Assembly: GCA_949295915.1 (NCBI GenBank)
Contig: CASFNB010000015.1
Coordinates: forward strand, 1-33,884
Length of the DNA stretch: 33,884 nucleotides
Direction of reading: 5' to 3'
Source of the DNA: an uncultured Pseudomonadota bacterium
GTDB taxonomy: Bacteria; Pseudomonadota; Alphaproteobacteria; RF32; CAG-239
Under the pieces are notes generated by a model. It was not told the DNA's origin. It was given only the letters and a program-made list of their open reading frames with translations, and searched no databases. Position 1 is the stretch's first letter. Every line of letters starts with the position of its first letter. The translations under genes and the position numbers were made by a program. Positions 17,236 to 25,361 of this stretch are shown piece by piece.

Positions 17236-17985
17236 TTATTTAGCTTTAGCGGCATCAATTTCGGATTGAATAACGGCTTCATCCAAAGTTTGAACCAATT
17301 TACCGTTAATAACTAAAGCCGGAACACCATTAACTTGAATTTTTCCGGCCAAATCAGAAGTATCTTTCATGATCTGAGCAACTTTATCAGAATTCATATC
17401 AGCTTTCATCTGTTCCAAATCTACACCGGCTTTAACGGCCAATTCATCAACTTTAGCTTCGGACAGAGCACCTTGATTGGTCATCAAAGCGTCCAAAACT
17501 TCGGCATATTTACCTTGCATGTTGGCTGCCAAAGCTGCTTTAGCGGCATAAGATGAAACGGGAGATACAAAGGCCATTTCTTTGAAGACATATTTAACAT
17601 CCGGATTTTTATCCATAACTTTTTTCAAATTCGGATACAAAGCATGGCAATAGTGACAAGAGAAGTCAAAAAACTCAACGACGGTAACTTTGGCATCTTT
17701 TGCACCGACAGTCGGAGAATCCGGATTATTATTCAGAGCATCAATATTTTCATCGATAAGTTTTTGAGCATTAGCCAATCTTTCTTCTTGCAACTTTTGC
17801 TCATACTTCTGCATGGCATTGATAATAATTTCAGGGTTGTTGTTTAATGTTTCTTCAATACTCATTGATGCGTTATCACCACTGACTTGTTGAGCATTTT
17901 TGCTGCAAGAAAAATTCATTGCCAAAGCAACGAGCGCAACAATCAATGCAACAACAGAAATAATAAGAGAACTGTGTTTTTTCAT
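17236..17985 (-). CDS. DsbA-family thiol-disulfide oxidoreductase
   Basis: A periplasm-facing thioredoxin-fold protein of the DsbA/ScsC/Com1 type, 249 residues. An N-terminal hydrophobic segment (residues 7-25) would anchor or export it; the Cys27 context (NFSC) is not a good lipobox. A helical, charged region (42-85) resembles the N-terminal oligomerisation region of ScsC-like proteins. The thioredoxin domain follows: VEFFDFSC-H-Y-C with Cys110 and Cys113 (CHYC active site), and the cis-Pro loop in NGVPALVING. It would oxidise or isomerise disulfides in exported proteins. The ribosome site is AAGGAAT. The Cys-rich secreted proteins at both ends of the window are possible clients (inference). 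Confidence 0.9.
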   Translation of the reverse strand: MKKHSSLIISVVALIVALVALAMNFSCSKNAQQVSGDNASMSIEETLNNNPEIIINAMQKYEQKLQEERLANAQKLIDENIDALNNNPDSPTVGAKDAKVTVVEFFDFSCHYCHALYPNLKKVMDKNPDVKYVFKEMAFVSPVSSYAAKAALAANMQGKYAEVLDALMTNQGALSEAKVDELAVKAGVDLEQMKADMNSDKVAQIMKDTSDLAGKIQVNGVPALVINGKLVQTLDEAVIQSEIDAAKAK

Positions 17986-18137
17986 GATAGTATTCCTTAA
18001 GGTTTAATACAATTACGGGAAGCCACAAAGATTCCCCGCCATCACATCAAAGAATATGTGGCAAATATTTAAAATTACTTTAATTCTGAAAAAAATTTTT
18101 ATATGATAGTTACAAAAGCAAGAAATAAGAGGAAAAA

Positions 18138-18797
18138 ATGTTTCAATTAAAAATATCATTATTTTCACAAACCAAAGCTCTGGAAAACAAAATAGACCTG
18201 TTTCATGACAAAATCATTGATGTTGCCATGACATTTAAAAAAGCCATCGCTGTCTTTTTGAAAGAACAACGTAGTCTTGAATATAGAAAACTTTGCAAGC
18301 AAATTAAAAATATCGAGCATGATGCTGATGGTTTGCGCCGAGATATTGAAAACAAATTATATAGCCAAAACCTAATTCCGGACTTGCGAGCCGATGTTTT
18401 GGAATTGGTAGAAAACCTAGACAGCATCATCAACCGTTTTGATGAAGTGGCTTATAAATTTTACATTGAACGCCCGGAATTTCCGGCAGAATATCACTCC
18501 CGAATGAAAGAACTTTGCGAGCAAGTCAGCGATTGTGCCGAAAACATGGCCATTGCCTCTCGTGCTTTTTTCAGAGACTTCAGTACGGTGAGAGATTATT
18601 CTCAAAAAGTTTATTTTATAGAAGCGGAAAGTGATTTAACTTCGGGCAAAATGAAAGAATCTATCTTTGATTCTGATATGCCGCTGGCCAATAAATTACA
18701 ACTCAGCGGAATTATAAGCGAAGTAGCGGATATAGCCGACATTGCCGAAGACTGTATTGATGAACTACTTATATTTACCATTAAAAGAGATGTCTGA
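18138..18797 (+). CDS. DUF47 / PhoU-like accessory protein of a PiT transporter
   Basis: A 219-residue all-helical protein of the DUF47 (PhoU-related) family. Hallmarks are the repeated acidic helices with E-x3-D motifs: KNIEHDADGLRRDIENKL (about residues 57-74) and the second half with SEVADIADIAEDCIDEL (about 196-212). Such proteins are encoded next to low-affinity phosphate transporters and are thought to control them, probably binding metal through the acidic clusters. AGAGGA precedes the ATG. Its TGA overlaps the ATG of the transporter by one base, so the pair is translationally coupled. Confidence 0.9.
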   Translation: MFQLKISLFSQTKALENKIDLFHDKIIDVAMTFKKAIAVFLKEQRSLEYRKLCKQIKNIEHDADGLRRDIENKLYSQNLIPDLRADVLELVENLDSIINRFDEVAYKFYIERPEFPAEYHSRMKELCEQVSDCAENMAIASRAFFRDFSTVRDYSQKVYFIEAESDLTSGKMKESIFDSDMPLANKLQLSGIISEVADIADIAEDCIDELLIFTIKRDV

Positions 18798-19846
18798 TGG
18801 ATTTAAGTTATTTTATATTTTTAAGTAGCGGACTTTTTTTGGGATGGTCATTAGGCGCAAATGATGCGGCGAATGTTTTTGGCACGGCCGTCGGAACAAA
18901 GATGTTAAAATTTAGAACCGCAGCAACAATTGCCTCCCTATTTATCATCATTGGAGCAGTATTCGGAGGAGCAGGCACCAGTCGCACACTGGTTGAACTC
19001 GGTTCGGTAAACGAACTTGCCGGAGCATTTATGGTCGCACTATCAGCGGCATTAGCTGTCTACTGGATGGTTTCAAACGGGACGCCGGTTTCAACCACAC
19101 AAGCCATAGTCGGCAGTATAGTTGGATGGAACACTTACAGTCATCACATAACGGATTCTGCCATATTGGTAAAAATTGTCAGTACATGGGTTATCTGTCC
19201 GATATTATCTGGTATATTAGCCGTTTGCTTGTATTTTTTGATAAAAAAAATTATGAAACATTCCAAAACGCATATCATCCGCCAAGATTTATATGTTCGC
19301 ATAGGCCTGACGGCAGCCTGCGCTTTCGGAGCTTATGCTTTAGGAGCCAATAATATTGCCAATGTCATGGGCGTATTTGTTGATGCCTCGCCTTTTCATG
19401 AAGTAACACTTGGGAAATTCAGCCTCAGCGGCACACAAATTTTGTTCTTTATCGGAGGTCTGGCAATCAGCAGCGGTGTTTTCACCTATTCACAAAAAAT
19501 CATCAAAACCATTGGTAACGACGTCATGTCCATGTCCCCTGTCATTGCATGGATTGTTGTTATATCGCAATCGTTAGTCCTTTTTCTTTTTGCATCGCAA
19601 AGCTTACAATCATTTTTACATTCTCATGGATTGCCCTCTTTACCTTTGGTTCCGGTATCTAGCTCCCAAGCCGTAATTGGAGCTGTTATCGGCATCGGCA
19701 TAGCCAAAGGCGGACGAGGCATTCGCTGGTCACTACTCGGGAAAGTTGCTTTAGGCTGGATAACAACACCGGTTATCTCAGCCCTATTCTGTTTTATTTT
19801 TCTTTTTGTTTTAGAAAATGTATTTAATCTGGTTGTTTACCATTAA
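18797..19846 (+). CDS. pit: PiT-family inorganic phosphate transporter
   Basis: An inner-membrane phosphate permease of the PiT/PHO4 family, 349 residues with about ten hydrophobic segments. It has the duplicated signature of the family: GANDAANVFGTAVGT near residue 20 and GANNIANVMG near residue 187. Further family motifs are VSTTQAIVGSIVGW and VSSSQAVIGAVIGIG, the paired S/T-Q-A loops of the two halves. PiT proteins take up phosphate, or metal-phosphate, with protons or sodium. It is translated together with the DUF47 protein and ends at a bidirectional terminator. Confidence 0.95.
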   Translation: MDLSYFIFLSSGLFLGWSLGANDAANVFGTAVGTKMLKFRTAATIASLFIIIGAVFGGAGTSRTLVELGSVNELAGAFMVALSAALAVYWMVSNGTPVSTTQAIVGSIVGWNTYSHHITDSAILVKIVSTWVICPILSGILAVCLYFLIKKIMKHSKTHIIRQDLYVRIGLTAACAFGAYALGANNIANVMGVFVDASPFHEVTLGKFSLSGTQILFFIGGLAISSGVFTYSQKIIKTIGNDVMSMSPVIAWIVVISQSLVLFLFASQSLQSFLHSHGLPSLPLVPVSSSQAVIGAVIGIGIAKGGRGIRWSLLGKVALGWITTPVISALFCFIFLFVLENVFNLVVYH

Positions 19847-19877
19847 AAAAAAGCCGTCTTTATCAGACGGCTTTTTT
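19847..19877. terminator. bidirectional terminator between pit and 19879-20655
   Basis: AAAAAAGCCGTCT pairs with AGACGGCTTTTTT around TTATC. A/T runs on both sides serve the convergent genes. Confidence 0.94.
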
Positions 19878-19878
19878 A

Positions 19879-20655
19879 TCAAAATCCTAAATCTAAATTA
19901 TTCCATCCTTGAGGCTCTGTTTTTTCTTTAGGCTTTTCTTCATGTTTTTTTACTTCCCAGTTTTTAATGGCTTTAGGTTTTTTACTAACCAAATCTCTTT
20001 GTTCTTTAGTCTGAGGAACCCCCACGGGCAAAAGCTGATTTAACAAAGCCGGAGAAACAAAATCCACCTGATTTTTATCTAAGGTATTGATTAAAGCATC
20101 AATCACTTTAGCCGCGGGTTTGGCATTAAAAACATTAACCGAGCCGGGATAATAGACCGTAAAAGAATAACAAGGAGAAGACAATAATACATCCGTAGCA
20201 TCAATCCCCTTAACAAAGCGCAACACGATTCTGGGATGGATAACGCATTCTTCTCGAACATTAAACAAAACGTTTTTATTATTCATAAAGAGTTGAGATA
20301 ACACTTGTTCTTTAATTTCACTTTTGATAACGCCGCAAAACCCGGTAACGGCCATTGAATCGAGCGTATAACCGGTATAATTATCTGGGATGGTATCAAC
20401 TTCATAACAAAAGATTTTCTCGGCATTAGCAATATTAGCCCAAGCAACCGCCCCAATGGCATTTTTTATTTCAGCCAACACCTGTTTAGACTGTTTGCTT
20501 TTTGAAGAAGCAAATTCACCGGACTGTCGGCGCCAAGCATCATTATTCTGTTGGAAAGATGTAACTCCTTCATTAGCAAAAATATCATCATCCGCGGTCG
20601 CGGAAAAAGCAACAAAACAACCGGACACAACACCAAGCAGTAATTTTTTTATCAT
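19879..20655 (-). CDS. secreted protein with four cysteines
   Basis: No family is recognised. A signal peptide is clear (MIKKLLLGVVSGCFVAFSATA, cleavage before DDD), so the 258-residue product is exported. The mature part has four cysteines (Cys83, 107, 137, 162), enough for two disulfides, and beta-rich segments such as HPRIVLRFVKG and CYSFTVYYPG. A hydrophilic Lys/Glu/Pro-rich C-terminal tail follows, ending WNNLDLGF. AAGGAG lies upstream and a promoter at 20683-20711. It is divergent from the pilus-like genes, so a periplasmic role linked to them is possible but unproven. Confidence 0.8.
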   Translation of the reverse strand: MIKKLLLGVVSGCFVAFSATADDDIFANEGVTSFQQNNDAWRRQSGEFASSKSKQSKQVLAEIKNAIGAVAWANIANAEKIFCYEVDTIPDNYTGYTLDSMAVTGFCGVIKSEIKEQVLSQLFMNNKNVLFNVREECVIHPRIVLRFVKGIDATDVLLSSPCYSFTVYYPGSVNVFNAKPAAKVIDALINTLDKNQVDFVSPALLNQLLPVGVPQTKEQRDLVSKKPKAIKNWEVKKHEEKPKEKTEPQGWNNLDLGF

Positions 20656-20682
20656 CCTTCAACTCCTTAAATGACAAAAAAC

Positions 20683-20711
20683 ATCATATAACTGAATATC
20701 ACAGAAACCAA
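20683..20711 (-). promoter_or_regulatory. promoter candidate for gene 19879-20655
   Basis: On the minus strand TTGGTT (20706-20711), a 17-base spacer and TATGAT (20683-20688), about 28 bases before the start codon. Confidence 0.45.
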
Positions 20712-20900
20712 TAAAAAAAATCAATTTTTTCTGCAAATAAGTATGTAAAAACTTTTTTAATAAATAATTATCAAAATTATGATAGACAGAAAAAAGTTAA
20801 AATGTTGCAAAATTGTGAATTTTAGAAAAATAAAGATGTATTTACTACCAAAATATGCTTATTTGTGTTATCATGAAATGAAAGGAAAAGGGGAAAGAAT

Positions 20901-21677
20901 ATGTATATATGGGTAATATTAGCTACATTCATGGTAGCATTATACTCATTCAACTTAGCATATCGTGCAGATATACGTTCGGTAGAAGTTGAACCGATTG
21001 CCCGTGCCTTGATTTCAAAAATGATAATAAAACAGCAGGCCGCCGGACGCTATATGCGCGGAAACACTCCCCCGTTTGCCTCGACTACAGATTCGCAAGG
21101 CAATAAAATCAGTTCGGATACCGTCACTTATTCTGCCGGAATATTAACATCCCAACAACTGCGCCCCAGCGAAGGCGTAACTTTTTTGCCATACGGTTAT
21201 AAAGATGACGGCACTGTTACAACCGAAATTTATTGTATAGACAGGAACAACCCTCGCAATGCCAAAAGCTGCTCAGATGATCAAGCTGTCCGTTATTTGG
21301 TTGCCTATATGCCAATTCCGCAACGTTGGCTGAATGTAAAAACCGGTTTACCCAATAATGATTTAAATGCGGCAATGAAAGAATTAATCGGTTACGATTC
21401 GAGCTTTGGTTATCCGACCTGCAAAAAATATATTGAAGACACATCAACCGGAACTAAAAAATGCGAACAATTGGTTATCAGAAGCCGAGAAGGTCTATAC
21501 AAAACCGGTTATGATGATGATGACAACAGCGAAGTAACAGATGAATTTATGGTGGAGATTCCCTACTATATTGCAAAAAACGGAGGTTTTTCCCAGAAAT
21601 GCAATAAAGATAACACCGCCAATTTATGTTTAATGTATATGTATGAATATAAAGCAAAATACTATACTTATAAATAG
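20901..21677 (+). CDS. PilM-like membrane-anchored pilus protein (tentative)
   Basis: A 258-residue protein with one N-terminal hydrophobic helix (MYIWVILATFMVALYSFNLAY) lacking a prepilin cleavage site, then a helix (EPIARALISKMIIKQQAAGRYM) and a periplasmic domain with six cysteines. The short N-terminal anchor followed by a helix and its place 16 bases before a PilV-like prepilin recall PilM of conjugative type IVb pilus clusters, but PilM is smaller and the match is only in layout. Ribosome site AAGGGGAAAG. It is probably co-transcribed with the next gene. It could instead be an unrelated anchored protein of a pilus or secretion system. Confidence 0.5.
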   Translation: MYIWVILATFMVALYSFNLAYRADIRSVEVEPIARALISKMIIKQQAAGRYMRGNTPPFASTTDSQGNKISSDTVTYSAGILTSQQLRPSEGVTFLPYGYKDDGTVTTEIYCIDRNNPRNAKSCSDDQAVRYLVAYMPIPQRWLNVKTGLPNNDLNAAMKELIGYDSSFGYPTCKKYIEDTSTGTKKCEQLVIRSREGLYKTGYDDDDNSEVTDEFMVEIPYYIAKNGGFSQKCNKDNTANLCLMYMYEYKAKYYTYK

Positions 21678-21693
21678 ATAGAGGAGAAAAACT

Positions 21694-24672
21694 ATGTTAA
21701 GAAAAATAAACAAATTACGGACACAAAGGGGTAGTATGATGGTAGAAGCCATAGCTATGCTTGGTCTGATTTCTATGGTTACTCCGGTTATCTATAAAAA
21801 AGCAGCAGAAAGAAATAATGAAATGCAAGATATTAATGCTGCAAGTCAAGTCAGAACCATTGTCAATGCCATAGACAATTATTTAAGAGATAACTATGTT
21901 ACCATTACATCGGGAGGAACCGTCACATCCAACTCTGCGACATCGGACAAATCCGTAAACTACGGTAACTTCAACTTTGGAGCTTCCGATTCAGATACAT
22001 CGGCCAAAACCACGACGCCTATTAATATTGAACACTTTAGAGATTATCTTCCGCTCGGTTTTCAGGCACAAGGAAAAATATTCAATGACTTTCAAGTTGT
22101 AATAAAACAAACACGAGATCCGTCGGGAGAAAGAAAAGCCCTAACCACCATCATGGTAGCTAAGCCCAATGATAAAAATCCGGATATGTCTCGTATTCGC
22201 TCATCTCGTATAGCCTCCATGATTGGAACCAACGGTGGTTTTTATGATGGCACAAAAGCTACCGGTGTACAAGGTGTTTGGGAAATTGCTAAAGCAGATT
22301 TACCCAACAGCAGCAGCCTAAAAGACGGAAGTATCGTAGCCACGTCAATAGAAGCCGTTGCCGATGGTACGGGCGGTGGTAAAAACGTATTACACCGTGT
22401 AGAAGTCCCCGGAAGACCGGAATACAACACCATGGAAACCACACTTTCCATGGGTGGAAATAACATAGACCAAATTGTGAACTTAATTGCCGCCGGAAAT
22501 TCGAATAACAATACCATCAACATAAAAGCGCAAACCGGTGCGGACGCAGCATTGTTGCATGTAGACGGACAAGGATTGATTGACTCCACCTTAAAAGCCG
22601 CCGGAGAAAACTTTATAGCCGAATCAGGGTATGCTCAACACAAAAAGAACCTCTATGTCGGAACCGGAAATACCGAAGCAAATGCTCAATTTATGGTCAA
22701 AGGAGATATAGGAAGCATCAAAGCCTTAAGCGGCAAATTCAATGTCAATATAGAAAGCAATAAACCCTATGTCAAGTTAACCGGAAATAACGGAAAAACA
22801 GTTTTAAATGCCAATGAAGGTTTGGTTTCATTTATGGAAAAGAATGTGATGATATCTCCCGAAGGAAACACCGACATTGCCGGCTACGCCCACATAAAAG
22901 GAGATATATCTGCAGCTAACGGAGACTTTACGGCAGATGATCACGAATCCCATTTCTATAATGAAACATTAAATATTTATGACTCAAGGAAAGTAAATAT
23001 AGGTACTGCGGCAAAGAACGCCGATTTACGTGTGTATGGCGCCGCAATAATTGATAATTTAAATGTAGAAAAGAACTTCAAAGCTGGAAACATTAACAAT
23101 TCGGGAAAATACGGATTGAATGTAGCAGCAACAACCGGAGATGTTACGGCTAATGCCAAATTTATAGTATACAACTCCGCCGGAACAAAAATCTTTGATG
23201 TCAGCGACACCAAAGCCAACACCACCGTCGCCAAACAATTTGTAGCCGGAACATATAGTTCCACTCGAGGAGGTATCGGCTTAGCCGCAGATGAAACCGG
23301 AGCAACGGTTCGTTTCAAAGATGCCAACAGCTCTTTTTTGGTAAAAGATGTTAACGATTACAACCAAATAGAATCAAAGCAAGGCTATACAAAATTTGCC
23401 ACCAACAATCAACAAATTGCCAAATTTTATGCCAATGCGTCCAATGTTCCGCAAGCGCAGTTTACGGCTGACGTTGCTGTATATGACGGAAGCAAAAACG
23501 TATTAACCGTAAGTAAAAGCAACCAAAACGGAACGGCTATTGATAACGGTCGAGGCTCAGTACACATACGTAAAGGTGTCATAGAGATTGACCGCAACAC
23601 CAACAGCGCTGATAACAAAAGCAATCCGATAAGTTATGTTAAAGTAGATCGTTTGGTCAGCAATGTATCTGGAACCAATGCCGATGCCACCAACGGAGGC
23701 AGCAATGCCTATACGTTTGAAGTAAATCCGGCTTATACCTCCATGATGAATGATATCAAGCTGGCCTCACGCGGTGGCGCACGTCTGAGTGATATTCTTC
23801 CTGACTTTATTAATAAAGGTATCTATGTTTTGGATAATACCTACACAGGTAATGTCAACTGGACATCATCTTCTTTAGGATGGAGCGGACAAACGCTAAG
23901 CGGATTAAGCGATTGTGGATCAAACACACGATGTGATACCTCTCCATGGCTGGGCTTTATTCCAACCCCGAACTGTCCTCCGGGATATGCACAAGTAGCC
24001 ACCATCACGCCAATTCGTTTTGCAATGGCGCAAGCCGGTGTGCCGGTTACCAACAGCTCAAAAAGCTCAGAATATAGAGACTTAAACTACCGAGGAGATC
24101 CGCGAGGAGACAACATTTCAATAGGTTTTGCTTCGGAAGCGGCTTCTACTTACAACAAAATATCTTCTCCGTTGGTAGTAGTAACAGACAATAATCCCAG
24201 TAGCTCAACGAGTGGTATGAACTATGCCATTAACGGAACCAAACAATCTAAACCGCCATACTGGGCTGAAATGATGAACACCCCGTACACATTCCAGATC
24301 AACACGTGGTTGAACACAACCCTGAAAGCATACTATCACAGTGGTAAATTCCAAGGTTGGCACGGAATTATGGGATTTATTTATCCGGCGGTCACATATG
24401 AAAGTTACGCTCGTGCCATTGGAGCCATTCCGAGCGGAACTTCGGTAACGAGCAACACCATTATATGGAACTTATTTCCGGTAAGAAAAGAGGAATTGTC
24501 GGCTATTGCTACAATATATTGCTACTTTGACCGAGCCAATTCACGCTTTTCAAGCACGTATGTAGATAGTTATTTACCCCATAAACAAAGCATGGGAAAT
24601 ATTCGCTACCAAACAAAATCGGGAGGCCCGAATTATAATGATCCGAACTTAAACTACACCGGTGTTTGGTAA
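21694..24672 (+). CDS. giant type IV prepilin, PilV-like tip adhesin (tentative)
   Basis: A 992-residue protein with a class III (prepilin) signal: basic leader, then cleavage after Gly13 with Ser14 next and Glu18 at +5, then a hydrophobic helix (SMMVEAIAMLGLISMV). The length is far above a normal pilin. Residues about 200-280 include METTLSMGGNNIDQIVNL, which resembles the M-x-T-x-L-x-MGGNxI element of PilV and tail-fibre proteins. The centre (about 280-720) is a series of beta-rich imperfect units (AQFMVKGDIG, AHIKGDISAANGDF, ADLRVYGAAI, AKFIVYNSAG, AQFTADVAVYDG), suggesting a beta-solenoid or fibre shaft. The C-terminal part (about 760-992) has CPPGYAQVATITPI and many Trp/Tyr, a likely receptor-binding head. 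AGAGGAG precedes the start. No recombinase or pilus motor gene is in the window. Confidence 0.65.
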   Translation: MLRKINKLRTQRGSMMVEAIAMLGLISMVTPVIYKKAAERNNEMQDINAASQVRTIVNAIDNYLRDNYVTITSGGTVTSNSATSDKSVNYGNFNFGASDSDTSAKTTTPINIEHFRDYLPLGFQAQGKIFNDFQVVIKQTRDPSGERKALTTIMVAKPNDKNPDMSRIRSSRIASMIGTNGGFYDGTKATGVQGVWEIAKADLPNSSSLKDGSIVATSIEAVADGTGGGKNVLHRVEVPGRPEYNTMETTLSMGGNNIDQIVNLIAAGNSNNNTINIKAQTGADAALLHVDGQGLIDSTLKAAGENFIAESGYAQHKKNLYVGTGNTEANAQFMVKGDIGSIKALSGKFNVNIESNKPYVKLTGNNGKTVLNANEGLVSFMEKNVMISPEGNTDIAGYAHIKGDISAANGDFTADDHESHFYNETLNIYDSRKVNIGTAAKNADLRVYGAAIIDNLNVEKNFKAGNINNSGKYGLNVAATTGDVTANAKFIVYNSAGTKIFDVSDTKANTTVAKQFVAGTYSSTRGGIGLAADETGATVRFKDANSSFLVKDVNDYNQIESKQGYTKFATNNQQIAKFYANASNVPQAQFTADVAVYDGSKNVLTVSKSNQNGTAIDNGRGSVHIRKGVIEIDRNTNSADNKSNPISYVKVDRLVSNVSGTNADATNGGSNAYTFEVNPAYTSMMNDIKLASRGGARLSDILPDFINKGIYVLDNTYTGNVNWTSSSLGWSGQTLSGLSDCGSNTRCDTSPWLGFIPTPNCPPGYAQVATITPIRFAMAQAGVPVTNSSKSSEYRDLNYRGDPRGDNISIGFASEAASTYNKISSPLVVVTDNNPSSSTSGMNYAINGTKQSKPPYWAEMMNTPYTFQINTWLNTTLKAYYHSGKFQGWHGIMGFIYPAVTYESYARAIGAIPSGTSVTSNTIIWNLFPVRKEELSAIATIYCYFDRANSRFSSTYVDSYLPHKQSMGNIRYQTKSGGPNYNDPNLNYTGVW

Positions 24673-24688
24673 AAAGAATATACAATGG

Positions 24689-24730
24689 CAACAAAGCTCT
24701 TTCTGAAAAGGAAGAGCTTTGTTGTTAATA
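24689..24730 (+). terminator. terminator-like hairpin after the giant prepilin
   Basis: A perfect 13-bp inverted repeat (24689-24701 and 24712-24724) with a 10-base loop. The following sequence TTAATA has only a weak T-run, so termination is likely but not certain. Confidence 0.65.
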
Positions 24731-24737
24731 AATGTAT

Positions 24738-24762
24738 AATAAATGTAAAATTAACATTTATT
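24738..24762. promoter_or_regulatory. inverted repeat, possible operator before fliL
   Basis: AATAAATGT and ACATTTATT form a perfect 9-bp repeat with a 7-base gap. It overlaps a possible -35 (TTAACA at 24751-24756), as an operator would, but it is very AT-rich and may be chance. Confidence 0.3.
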
Positions 24763-24779
24763 TATAAAATAAATAATAT
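24751..24779 (+). promoter_or_regulatory. possible promoter of the flagellar operon
   Basis: TTAACA (24751-24756), a 17-base spacer and TAATAT (24774-24779). No sigma28 or sigma54 site was seen in the 100 bases before fliL. Confidence 0.3.
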
Positions 24780-24831
24780 AGAATAAAGAGAGATTAATCT
24801 GAAAAAACATAGAAGCATCCGGAGCATTCTA

Positions 24832-25347
24832 ATGGCAGAGTTTGATGATTTAGACACACAAGATGAAGAAGAAACCAAAGAAGTAAATAAGAAAAAGATT
24901 CTTTTATTTTTATTACCGGGGCTGATAGCCATCGGCATTGCCGTTGGCTTATACCATACCTTTGGCAGTTCATTTAATGATTCTAAAGCTGTTCCCTACG
25001 GAGTATTAGAGCAAACCGAAGGGGAAAAGAAACAAAGCATAATATTTTATGATTTACCGGAAATCACGGCCCCGATTAGAAATATGCAGGGAGGAAATGA
25101 TATTGTAAGCATCAAACTCGGTATAGAACTCAGCAATCCTGAAGATGTAAAAAAGATTGAAGTATTGTTACCTCGTATCTATGATATTATACTGGCACAC
25201 ACCAGAGAACTTCGGACAGAAGAAGTAAACGGCTCGGAAGGCTTATACTGGTTAAAACAAGAATTATTGTACCGATTAAAATTAGCCGCTGCGCCGATAA
25301 AGATAGAAAATATAAACATCAAAAATTTTGATATTCAAAAGAAATAA
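24832..25347 (+). CDS. fliL: flagellar basal-body protein FliL
   Basis: A 171-residue inner-membrane protein that sits near the flagellar stator and supports motor function. It has a short acidic cytoplasmic N-terminus (residues 1-22), one membrane helix (about 23-42, ILLFLLPGLIAIGIAVGL) and a periplasmic stomatin-like domain with the family pattern YDLPEITAPIRN, VSIKLGIELSNPEDVKKIE, LPRIYDIILAHTRELRTEEVNGSEGLYWLKQELLYRL split over about residues 75-150. GGAG lies 8-9 bases upstream. It is the first gene of a tight operon, with fliM 14 bases downstream, the common order in alphaproteobacteria. Confidence 0.9.
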   Translation: MAEFDDLDTQDEEETKEVNKKKILLFLLPGLIAIGIAVGLYHTFGSSFNDSKAVPYGVLEQTEGEKKQSIIFYDLPEITAPIRNMQGGNDIVSIKLGIELSNPEDVKKIEVLLPRIYDIILAHTRELRTEEVNGSEGLYWLKQELLYRLKLAAAPIKIENINIKNFDIQKK

Positions 25348-25361
25348 AGGAAGAAAAGAAC

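Noticed and set aside
23990..24060. Shufflon (sfx) recombination sites near the 3' end of the giant prepilin
   Set aside because: Only a short GTGCCGGT similarity is seen; there are no paired inverted 19-base sites and no Rci-like recombinase in the window.
24509..24694. Minus-strand frame opposite the prepilin C-terminus
   Set aside because: It is a shadow of the real gene, without a ribosome site or promoter.
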